A DNA stretch of 64,000 nt from MWDV01 sp002070715. Lineage in GTDB: Bacteria > Verrucomicrobiota > Verrucomicrobiia > Limisphaerales > MWDV01. This document shows positions 18,997 through 26,232 of the stretch, piece by piece; the first letter of the stretch is position 1; the number at the start of each line of letters is the position of its first letter. Below the pieces are notes generated by a model. The model made no database searches, was not told the DNA's origin, and saw nothing but the letters and a program-made list of their open reading frames with translations. The stretch is from assembly GCA_035411585.1 (NCBI GenBank), contig DAONTI010000016.1:34865-98864 (forward strand), read 5' to 3'. Position numbers and translations under genes: made by a program.

Positions 18997-19039
18997 TGGG
19001 AAAGACTGGGGACATCGTGACCCCCTAGTGGTGAAGCTC
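18997..19039 (-). repeat. Dispersed 40-bp element, copy 2
   Basis: The plus strand reads TGGGAAAGACTGGGGACATC, then GTGACCCCCTAGTGGTGAAG and CTC. It is nearly identical to the copy at 61371 and close to that at 17120. It lies between divergent mrr (135 bases from its start) and the fumarase alpha gene (72 bases from its start). Confidence 0.75.
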
Positions 19040-19071
19040 CCGGCGGAAAATGGCGTGGCGGGAACCCCGCA

Positions 19072-19100
19072 TTGGCGCCGCGGCGTGGGCCGCCTACACT
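19072..19100 (+). promoter_or_regulatory. Candidate promoter for the fumarase genes
   Basis: TTGGCG (19072-19077), a 17-base spacer and TACACT (19095-19100) form a fair sigma70-like pair, four of six matches in each box. Transcription would begin only about four bases before the ATG at 19111, which predicts a nearly leaderless mRNA. Confidence 0.35.
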
Positions 19101-19110
19101 GCGCGGCGCC

Positions 19111-19989
19111 ATGACTGAATTGCAAACGGCTCTGCTTGAATTGATCCGGCGCACGTCGGCGGAGATTCCCGACGACGTCCACCGCGCCCTCCTCGCCGCG
19201 GGGGCCAACGAACAGCAAGGGTCCATCGCCGCCAACGCGATGCAGATCATTGACCAGAACATCGCGCTGGCGAAAAACAAATCCCAGCCCATCTGCCAGG
19301 ACACGGGCAGCGTGTTGTTCTACGTGGATTGTCCGGTCGGTTACGATCAGATCACGTTTGCCGAAGCGGCACGGGAAGCGGTCCGGCAGGCCACCCGGAA
19401 AGGGTATCTGCGGCAGAACTCGGTGGATTCCCTCACCGGCAAAAACGACGGCACCAACGTCGGCCCGGGCGCGCCGGCGCTGCATTTTCAGCAACAGCGC
19501 GCACCGGAGGTCAACGTGCGGCTGCTCCTCAAGGGGGGCGGGTGCGAGAACGTCGGCGCGCAATACTCCCTGCCGCACACCGCGCTCGGGGCCAACCGCG
19601 ATCTGGCGGGTTGCCGCAAGGTGATTTTGGACGCCGTCCTGCAGGCGCAGGGCAAGGGGTGCGGACCGGGCATTCTAGGCGTGTGCATCGGCGGCGACCG
19701 CGCCACCGGATATGAATACAGCAAACAACAACTGTTGCGCCGCCTCGACGACCGGAATCCGGTGCCCGAACTGGACGCGCTGGAGCAGGACATCGTCCAG
19801 ACCGCGAACGCGCTGGGGATCGGTCCGATGGGGTTTGGCGGCAGGACCACGTTGTTGGGGGCGAAGATTGGCGCGGTCAACCGCCTGCCGGCGTCGTTCT
19901 TTGTCAGCATCAGTTACATGTGCTGGGCGTACCGGCGGCAGGGGGTGACGTTGAACGAAGCGGGCGGCATCGCCCGGTGGCTGTATTAA
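19111..19989 (+). CDS. Class I fumarate hydratase, alpha subunit
   Basis: N-terminal half of the iron-sulfur (class I) fumarase/tartrate dehydratase family, 292 residues, hydrating fumarate to malate. Three cysteines expected to hold the [4Fe-4S] cluster are visible: Cys62 in PICQDTG, Cys in KGGGCENVGAQYS and Cys in ILGVCIGGDRATGYEY. The gene for the C-terminal half begins 19 bases after the stop. The split two-gene form is common in anaerobes and deep-branching bacteria, whereas E. coli FumA is a fusion. Family members also include L(+)-tartrate dehydratase, but proximity to sdhCAB favours fumarase. The ATG at 19111 was preferred over the longer frame (19072), whose extra residues come from the promoter region. 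Confidence 0.9.
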   Translation: MTELQTALLELIRRTSAEIPDDVHRALLAAGANEQQGSIAANAMQIIDQNIALAKNKSQPICQDTGSVLFYVDCPVGYDQITFAEAAREAVRQATRKGYLRQNSVDSLTGKNDGTNVGPGAPALHFQQQRAPEVNVRLLLKGGGCENVGAQYSLPHTALGANRDLAGCRKVILDAVLQAQGKGCGPGILGVCIGGDRATGYEYSKQQLLRRLDDRNPVPELDALEQDIVQTANALGIGPMGFGGRTTLLGAKIGAVNRLPASFFVSISYMCWAYRRQGVTLNEAGGIARWLY

Positions 19990-20008
19990 AACCTGCGGGG
20001 AGCGAACC

Positions 20009-20584
20009 ATGATCAAACTGAATTTTCCCTTTACCGAAGCCGCGGTGCGCGCCTTGAAAGTGGGCGACGAAGTATTGATTTCCGGCGTGGTGTTTACCGG
20101 TCGCGACGCCGTGCACAAGTATTTGTACGAGGGCGGCCCGTTGCCGCCGGGCGTGAGCCTGCGGGACGGCATCCTCTATCACTGCGGTCCGGTGATGCTG
20201 CAACAAGCGGACGGCACCTGGCAATGCAACGCCGCCGGCCCCACGACGTCCATTCGGGAAGAACCGTATCAAGGCCGGATCATTCGCGATCACGGCGTGC
20301 GGGGCGTGATTGGCAAGGGCGGCATGGGCGAGGGCACCCTGGCCGCCTGTCAGGAACATGGCTGCGTATATCTGCACGCCGTGGGCGGCGCCGCGCAGGT
20401 GTTGGCGGCGTGCATCCGGCGCGTGCGCAACGTTTATTTCCTGGAGCAATTCGGCGCGCCGGAAGCCATTTGGGAATTGGACGTCGTGGATTTCCCGGCG
20501 GTGGTCACCATGGATGCGCACGGTCGCTCGCTGCACCGAGAGGTGTTCCAGCATAGTCAGGCCGAGTTGGCTCGGCGGCTCTGA
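20009..20584 (+). CDS. Class I fumarate hydratase, beta subunit
   Basis: C-terminal half of class I fumarase, 191 residues. Family landmarks are GVVFTGRDAVHKYL, HCGPVM, NAAGPTTSIREEPY and RGVIGKGGMG, which form the swivelling domain that closes on the alpha-subunit cluster and substrate. A Shine-Dalgarno-like GGGGAG lies about 13 bases before the ATG. Together with the alpha subunit and the sdhCAB operon about 2 kb away on the other strand, it supplies two consecutive steps of the citric acid cycle (succinate to fumarate to malate). Confidence 0.9.
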   Translation: MIKLNFPFTEAAVRALKVGDEVLISGVVFTGRDAVHKYLYEGGPLPPGVSLRDGILYHCGPVMLQQADGTWQCNAAGPTTSIREEPYQGRIIRDHGVRGVIGKGGMGEGTLAACQEHGCVYLHAVGGAAQVLAACIRRVRNVYFLEQFGAPEAIWELDVVDFPAVVTMDAHGRSLHREVFQHSQAELARRL

Positions 20585-20733
20585 GCCGGGGCGGACACCG
20601 AGGCCCGCCTGACTGCGTCTGCCGGCACGCAATGCCCCTGCTCGGGGATCACGGACTGAATGTCTCCGCACACGTGCTTCGGGATGAAATTTTTTCTGTC
20701 AGCCGGCGGGGCGTTTTGTCAGGGTACCTCCCC

Positions 20734-21618
20734 ATGAAAATCTGGTTCGCGTTGCTCGCCGCCGCCGCGATCTGTCGGGCGGAAAATCTGGAACAAACCT
20801 ACGCGCCGTACGGCCGTCTGTTGATCACGCCTTTTGCCTCCGCGCCGTTTCCGCATCCCAGCCGCGCCGCAGGGCATCAGTACAAGGACAAATTCTTCCC
20901 GGCGGAGACGCATTACTGCGACAACTCGGTGGCGCTCTTCATTCCGAAGGGCTTTCGCGAAACTCCGCGCGTGGACGTGGTGGTGTATTTTCACGGCTGG
21001 GGCAGCAGCATTGAAAGCACCCTGCGCCGGTTTCAGTTGATCGAACAATTCACGGCCAGCGGCAAAAATGCCGTGCTGGTTTTTCCGGAAGGGCCCAAGC
21101 ACGCCTCCGATTCCGCGGGCGGCAAACTGGAAGACCCGGAGGGGTTCAAACGGTTTGTCAACGAGGTGACGGCCACGTTGCGGCGCCAGGCCGGCGGGCA
21201 ATCTTCGGCGGAGGAGATCGGTCGCGTCATTCTGGCCGGACACAGCGGCGCCTACAAAGTCATGGCGGCCATCCTGGATCGCGGCGGTTTGCCGGAGCGG
21301 GTGCGGGAGGTGTGGTTGTTCGACGCGTTGTATGCCGAGACCGATAAATTCCTCGCGTGGTGGGACCGGGAGCAGGGACGACTGCTCAACATTTACACCG
21401 AGAACGGCGGCACGAAGCGCAATTCGGAGACTTGGATGGAACGACTGAAACAACGCGGCACGCCCTTTCTGTTCACCTCGGACACCGCCGTCACCGCGGC
21501 GGAATTGAAATCGGGCCGGCTGATTTTTCTCTCCACCGATCTGGGCCACAACGACGTGGTGGAGAAACGGAAGACGTTTGGTGAATTCTTAAAAACGAGT
21601 TGCTTGGACGACCGGTAA
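20734..21618 (+). CDS. Secreted alpha/beta-hydrolase-like esterase
   Basis: A 294-residue protein with a short signal peptide (MKIWFALLAAAAICRA). It has an alpha/beta-hydrolase core: oxyanion strand VVVYFHGWGSS (83-93), then a nucleophile elbow GHSGAY with Ser171, and late acid and histidine candidates in FLSTDLGHNDVV near the C-terminus. It probably acts in the periplasm or outside the cell as an esterase. The substrate is not identifiable, and PHB-depolymerase-like or feruloyl-esterase-like enzymes share the fold. The ATG at 20734 was chosen because it begins a signal peptide; the frame is open to 20632. It converges with the DUF1232 gene. Confidence 0.75.
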   Translation: MKIWFALLAAAAICRAENLEQTYAPYGRLLITPFASAPFPHPSRAAGHQYKDKFFPAETHYCDNSVALFIPKGFRETPRVDVVVYFHGWGSSIESTLRRFQLIEQFTASGKNAVLVFPEGPKHASDSAGGKLEDPEGFKRFVNEVTATLRRQAGGQSSAEEIGRVILAGHSGAYKVMAAILDRGGLPERVREVWLFDALYAETDKFLAWWDREQGRLLNIYTENGGTKRNSETWMERLKQRGTPFLFTSDTAVTAAELKSGRLIFLSTDLGHNDVVEKRKTFGEFLKTSCLDDR

Positions 21619-21632
21619 TGCCCCGTCAGCGG

Positions 21633-21650
21633 CTGGCCGGCTCCGGCCGG
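21633..21650. terminator. GC hairpin between convergent genes, possible terminator
   Basis: CTGGCCGG (21633-21640) and CCGGCCGG (21643-21650) form a compact GC-rich inverted repeat between the stop codons of the alpha/beta hydrolase (21618) and the DUF1232 gene (21652). There is no T tract on either side, so intrinsic termination is doubtful. Confidence 0.3.
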
Positions 21651-21651
21651 G

Positions 21652-22056
21652 TCACGGTTGGCAGGTGATCTGCGACCATTCCTCGCCTTGGGTGGCGGCG
21701 TAGAGGGTGAAGGCCTGTTCGTTTTGAATCAAGACGGCGCGCACCACGGAGGAATCATCGGCCCGGCCCAGGTTCAGCAGGGTGTCGGGAATAATGTCCA
21801 CCTTCTTGTGGGCGTACACGAGGGCGAACACGGCTTGGGCAAACGCGCAATAAGGCAGATCCCGATACGCGCCCTCGGCGAAATCCTCAACCAAGTTGGC
21901 GAGAAATTCGAGTTGATCCGCCAGATGCGGGTACAGCGGCTCTTGGATCTGGGTGAATTCCAGTTTCCACTTGGGCAGCAGACGGAGCACTTTGTCCACG
22001 GTCGCCGGGGTCACGGTCGCCGCGCCGCGATTCACAAACGCCACAATCTCAGGCAT
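21652..22056 (-). CDS. DUF1232 (YkvA-like) protein
   Basis: A 134-residue protein whose second half (about 62-110) matches the DUF1232/YkvA pattern: a helix YCAFAQAVFALVYAHKKVDIIPD followed by LLNLGRADDSSVV, the conserved IPD turn and paired Asp. The family is small and helical, often membrane-associated, with no established function. The N-terminal half is helical and unrecognised, with a short IPD-containing hydrophobic segment only moderately suited to membrane insertion. It is a monocistronic unit convergent with the alpha/beta hydrolase gene and upstream of nothing obviously related. Confidence 0.65.
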   Translation of the reverse strand: MPEIVAFVNRGAATVTPATVDKVLRLLPKWKLEFTQIQEPLYPHLADQLEFLANLVEDFAEGAYRDLPYCAFAQAVFALVYAHKKVDIIPDTLLNLGRADDSSVVRAVLIQNEQAFTLYAATQGEEWSQITCQP

Positions 22057-22181
22057 GGCCGCATTCTACCCGCCCGCCGGGTTGGAGGAAAGATTTTCCG
22101 GAGGCTGCCGTTACCGGTCCGGGATGGGGTTACAGGCAACGCCATCGCAGCCCAGACCGATGGTTGGGCGCGCTGCGGGCG

Positions 22182-23465
22182 TTAATTCCGGGTAGGCAGC
22201 GGGACCAGCTTCCGCCGCAGCGTCAATGTGCCGCCGCCGCCCAAGATAAGGGCGGTCATTCCCGCCAGGAGAAACGCCGGCGCGAACGAATGCGAGGCAT
22301 CCGCGAGTGCGCCGGCCAGATACGGACCCAACGCCTGCCCCAAACCAAAGACCAAGGTGACCAAGCCCAAGGCCGCCGGGGCCAAGCGCGGGCCAAACAG
22401 GTCGCCGCTCAATGCCGCCATCAAAGCCGGAATGCTCCACGCCGTGAGCGCAAAGAGCGCGGCGGAGAGATGAATGCTCCCCGGCGTGCGGCTTGCTCCA
22501 AAGAGCAGAAACGACACGCCTTGCAAACCAAACACCCACAGCAACGCCGTGCGGCGTCCCCAGCGATCCGATACTCCGCCCCAGATGAATCCGCTCACGG
22601 TGGAAACTACGCCGATTTGCAGCCACAAAGCGCCCGCCCGGGCCGGAGTGAAGCCCGCTTCCGCCGTCAAATACCGGACAAAAAATGTGGCGTAGATAAT
22701 GTAGGAAAATCCAAACGCAAAATACAACGCGGCCAGCTTCCAGAGCGTCGCGGAGCGATACACCCCGCGCCAGTCACGGGCGGCGGGGGCGGTCGCCGCG
22801 GAGGAGGCGTTGCGTTCGGCTTCTGATTCGCCGATCGGGCGCAGTCCTTTTTCCGCCGGCCGATTACGCAAAAAGAGTGTGGCGGCGGCAAAGACCAGGA
22901 GGGTCAAACCCGCCAGCACATACCAACACACCCGCCATCCTTGATCGCCGCAATGATGCAGGAGGGCGGGAATCAACGGCCCGGTGACCATCAATCCGAC
23001 GCTGGAACCGGCCACCCCCACACCGGCCGCCAAGCCGCGCCGGCGAGCGCCGAACCAAGGCGAAACTAAAGCCATGGCCGGTACGTTGCTGCCCGCGCCG
23101 CCCACGCCGGCCAGAAACCGCCCCAGCACGGCGGCGCCAAAGGTGGGGATCAGCCCTGTCACCGCCATCCCCAGTGCCACGATCAACAGTCCGCAACCGA
23201 TGACGGCGCGGGGACCAAAGCGCGCGGCCAGCACGCCGGCGAATCCGACCGTGACCAGGTATCCCACCAGGTTCCAGGATTGGAGAATGCCGGTTTGCGT
23301 ATTGGTGAGATGCAAGGCGTGTTGCATCGCCGGCAGCAGGCTCGTGTAACCAAACCGCGCCAGCCCGAGCGCGCTAAAAACAACCAACACGATCAACCCC
23401 AGCACCACGTAGCCATAGTGACAACGGCGGACGGCAGTTTCCGGTGCGGGATGGTTTGCGTGCAT
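22182..23465 (-). CDS. MFS transporter (YbfB/YjiJ-like)
   Basis: A 427-residue inner-membrane transporter with about 12 hydrophobic helices in two halves. The N-terminal signature FSALGLARFGYTSLLPAMQ and the motif-A region AARFGPRAVIGCG are typical of the YbfB/YjiJ branch of the major facilitator superfamily. GVGGAGSNVPAMALVSPWFGARRRGLAAGV is the loop 4/5 region. Members of this branch move small organic solutes or drugs, and the substrate here is unknown. It is transcribed alone, divergent from the zinc-ribbon protein gene with 240 bases between them. Confidence 0.88.
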   Translation of the reverse strand: MHANHPAPETAVRRCHYGYVVLGLIVLVVFSALGLARFGYTSLLPAMQHALHLTNTQTGILQSWNLVGYLVTVGFAGVLAARFGPRAVIGCGLLIVALGMAVTGLIPTFGAAVLGRFLAGVGGAGSNVPAMALVSPWFGARRRGLAAGVGVAGSSVGLMVTGPLIPALLHHCGDQGWRVCWYVLAGLTLLVFAAATLFLRNRPAEKGLRPIGESEAERNASSAATAPAARDWRGVYRSATLWKLAALYFAFGFSYIIYATFFVRYLTAEAGFTPARAGALWLQIGVVSTVSGFIWGGVSDRWGRRTALLWVFGLQGVSFLLFGASRTPGSIHLSAALFALTAWSIPALMAALSGDLFGPRLAPAALGLVTLVFGLGQALGPYLAGALADASHSFAPAFLLAGMTALILGGGGTLTLRRKLVPLPTRN

Positions 23466-23705
23466 TTGGCCGGGCCACTTTACGCCCGTCCGTCCCCGGT
23501 TGACCAGCAGAAGGTGGACGTATTTTAGCGGCGAACAAAACCAAGACTCTTGCCCCGCTTCGGATCGAAGGTTGGCGCGCGCAAGCGATTGGCGAAGCCG
23601 GATTGGCCTTCAGTTGCCGACACAAGCGAAACAACGCGGCGGACGCATTCGCTTGACGTTCATTCCCACTCATGTTGTAAGCTGCACCTGCGCAAAATTA
23701 ATGCT

Positions 23706-24704
23706 ATGGCCGACTTCATCTTTGCTTGCCCCCAGTGTCACCGCGACATTTCGTGCGATCCAGCATGGGCCGGACAACAGGTTCAGTGTCCGCTGTGCCA
23801 GGCGCCGGTGACGGTGCCCTCCCCCGCCCGGCAAACCACGCGTCAACCGCAGGCGCGACTGGCGGTTGGGCGCTCCGCTCCGGGCGGCGGCGCGGCCCGC
23901 TCCAAGCCGGTGTATCGGGAAATGGTCGAAGCGCCGCCCAAAAAGCAAAATCCGCTGGTGACTTTGGGCATGATCGTTGTGGTGGTCATTGCGCTCGGGG
24001 TCGCCGGCTATTTTGCTTACGGCTGGTGGCAGGCGCGGGAGACGGCCAAAGCCGAGGCCGCCGAGGCCGCCGCCCAAGCCGCCGCCGCCGCTGCGCTGCC
24101 TCCTGAACCGCCGCCGGAGCCGACGGTACGTGAGCTACCTGTGATTGCGCCAGTCTGGACGCTGGATCTCGACGCGGCAAAAATTCCGGAGAGCCGAGTG
24201 AACGGTCTGATTGCCGGGACCAACTTTGTGGCCGACACCGCCCGGCTGGCGTTCACCGGCAGCGCGTATCTCTTGAGCCTGAGTCAAGGTGAGGCGGGCG
24301 CCCCCGAACGCGAGCTTTACGTTTTTTTGCGGCCGAAACGGGGTCAACCGCTCACGAACCAAACGTGGGCGATTTCCCAAGAGATGAAAGGCGCGGGCGT
24401 GCCGCGAGTGGCCAAACGCTGGAAGCGGGACGCCCGCCGGGCCCCGACGCAAAAGGATTTTTCCTCCGGTTACGTCTTGAAACTGGAGTTGGGCGAGATC
24501 CAGGACGGCGACATCGCCGGTAAAATTTACGCCGCGTTGCCCGATGAGGAACAAACGGTGGTGGCCGGCGTGTTCAAGGCAACGATCGCCATCCCCGGCA
24601 TGTCAGGGCCGGCGATGACCCCGCCGATGCAACCACCGGGCGCGCCGATGGTGGAAATGCCGGCGGAACTGCCGCCGGGCTATCGTCCGGTCCCGCAGCC
24701 GTAA
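23706..24704 (+). CDS. Zinc-ribbon single-pass membrane protein, unknown function
   Basis: A 332-residue protein of unknown role. The N-terminus is a zinc ribbon with CPQC (8-11) and CPLC (28-31). This is followed by a basic linker, one membrane helix (about 88-112, LGMIVVVVIALGVAGYFAYGWW), an Ala/Glu-rich segment (about 115-140) likely to form a helix or coiled coil, and an extracytoplasmic domain (about 155-310) predicted to be mainly beta. The C-terminus is Pro/Met-rich (GMSGPAMTPPMQPPGAPMVE). This architecture is common among hypothetical proteins of Planctomycetota and Verrucomicrobiota. The ATG at 23706 was chosen because it begins the zinc ribbon; the frame is open to 23550. It is convergent with gltX. 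Confidence 0.7.
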   Translation: MADFIFACPQCHRDISCDPAWAGQQVQCPLCQAPVTVPSPARQTTRQPQARLAVGRSAPGGGAARSKPVYREMVEAPPKKQNPLVTLGMIVVVVIALGVAGYFAYGWWQARETAKAEAAEAAAQAAAAAALPPEPPPEPTVRELPVIAPVWTLDLDAAKIPESRVNGLIAGTNFVADTARLAFTGSAYLLSLSQGEAGAPERELYVFLRPKRGQPLTNQTWAISQEMKGAGVPRVAKRWKRDARRAPTQKDFSSGYVLKLELGEIQDGDIAGKIYAALPDEEQTVVAGVFKATIAIPGMSGPAMTPPMQPPGAPMVEMPAELPPGYRPVPQP

Positions 24705-24722
24705 CGCGCGCGGCCGCCCGAT

Positions 24723-26066
24723 TCAAAAACTGGCCAAAGCCCGCTCCAGCCGCGCCAACGCCCGTTCCCGACCCAACACTTCCAATAAGTGATACAGGCT
24801 TGGGCCAGCCGGGTTGCCGGTGCAGGCAAGGCGCACCGGATGCACAAGCACACCGGCTTTCACGCCCAATTCTGAAGCCGTGGCTTTCAGCACGGTTTCG
24901 AGTGTGGCGGCATCGAAGGACGAGGCTTGGGCGAAGGCTTCGCGGAGCTTTTCCAAGCGGGGCTTGTTCTCAGGGATGAAGTTCTTTTGTGCCGCTTCAG
25001 GGTTGTAAGTCACTTCTTCCTGAAAATAAAACCCACCGTAAGCCGGCAGTTCATTGAACAACTTGAACTTGCCCCGGCAGGTGTCCAACGCCGCTTTGAC
25101 GTAATCGAGCGGATACGCATTCGTGTTCAAGCCCGCCTTGGCCAGCGCATGCACCGCCAGTTCGTAGAACCGGTCGTCGCCCAGCTCCCGCGCATATTCG
25201 CCCTGCAACCAGAGAAGTTTATCCGCATCGAACCGGGCGTTGTGCCGGAGTATTTGCGGCAGATCAAACCGTTCAATGACTTCAGACAACGCCAGTTTTT
25301 CCCGGTTATCCTTGGGCGACCAACCGAGCAGACAGAGATAGTTATTGACCGCTTCAGGCAAAAACCCTTCCTGCATGTAGTAGGCCAGGGAGGCGCCTTG
25401 GTCACGCTTGCTCATCTTCGTGCCGTCGGCGTTGAGGATGAGGGGAATGTGGCCGTAATGCGGCGGCGGCACGTCAAACGCCCGGAAGAGGGCGATGTGT
25501 TTGGCGGCGTTGCTGAGGTGGTCCTCCCCGCGAATGACGTGGGTAATGCCCATTTCCAAATCATCCACCACATTGGTCAGGTGGAACACCGGTTGCCCGT
25601 CCGAACGTTGGATGACGAAGTCCGGGTCCGCCGCCTCCCGGTCGGTGAGCGGTCGAACCACGTCCCCCACCACCAGATCGGGGATGGTGATCGGCTCGCG
25701 GGGCATCCGGAACTTGATGGCCCCGTCGTATTCGTAGGCCAGGCCGCGGGAGAGCAACGCCTCGACACGGCGTTGATAGAATTCCCGGCGTTGACTCTGG
25801 TAATAAGGGCCGCGATCCCCCTTGCCGGGACCGGTGGCGTCGCTGGTCAGCGGGCCTTCGTCCCAATGCAACCCCAGCCAGCGCAAACCGCTGAGGATGA
25901 CTTCCGTGGCCTCCTGGGTGTTGCGGGCCGTGTCCGTATCCTCGATGCGTAAAATAAACGTGCCGCCGGTGTGCCGCGCGTAGAGCCAGTTGAACAGCGC
26001 CGTGCGGGCGCCGCCAATGTGTAGAAACCCCGTCGGACTGGGGGCAAAGCGAACGCGAACTTTCAT
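24723..26066 (-). CDS. gltX: Glutamyl-tRNA synthetase
   Basis: Charges tRNA-Glu (and perhaps tRNA-Gln) with glutamate in the cytoplasm. The class I signatures are present: the HIGH motif as HIGG (16-19) in FAPSPTGFLHIGGARTALFN, and KMSKR (217-221). The anticodon-binding region makes up the C-terminal half. At 447 residues from ATG 26066 it is slightly short for the family (about 470). The open frame reaches 26126, but MKVRVRFAPSPTG is the usual start. No zinc-binding cysteine cluster is seen. No glutaminyl-tRNA synthetase or gatCAB gene is in the window, so discrimination between Glu and Gln cannot be judged. Confidence 0.95.
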   Translation of the reverse strand: MKVRVRFAPSPTGFLHIGGARTALFNWLYARHTGGTFILRIEDTDTARNTQEATEVILSGLRWLGLHWDEGPLTSDATGPGKGDRGPYYQSQRREFYQRRVEALLSRGLAYEYDGAIKFRMPREPITIPDLVVGDVVRPLTDREAADPDFVIQRSDGQPVFHLTNVVDDLEMGITHVIRGEDHLSNAAKHIALFRAFDVPPPHYGHIPLILNADGTKMSKRDQGASLAYYMQEGFLPEAVNNYLCLLGWSPKDNREKLALSEVIERFDLPQILRHNARFDADKLLWLQGEYARELGDDRFYELAVHALAKAGLNTNAYPLDYVKAALDTCRGKFKLFNELPAYGGFYFQEEVTYNPEAAQKNFIPENKPRLEKLREAFAQASSFDAATLETVLKATASELGVKAGVLVHPVRLACTGNPAGPSLYHLLEVLGRERALARLERALASF

Positions 26067-26077
26067 GGCCTGAATAA

Positions 26078-26103
26078 ACCACGGATGACGCCGATTAGCA
26101 CGG
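26078..26103. repeat. Degenerate intergenic element (ACGGATGACG type)
   Basis: ACCACGGATGACGCCGATTA followed by GCACGG lies 12 bases upstream of the gltX start codon. It resembles the stretch at 17250-17275. Elements with this cadence recur in intergenic DNA of many bacteria, and no function is known. Confidence 0.35.
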
Positions 26104-26232
26104 AGGAAATTGACCGGCGCCGGCATTGATCCGGAATCACGCGGTTAAATCTACGAAACCCGCAAGCCCGGTGAATCGGCGAGGATTTGAGGAAAACCCG
26201 CCTTTCACCCCAAGTTGGCCGCGGTCACAACC

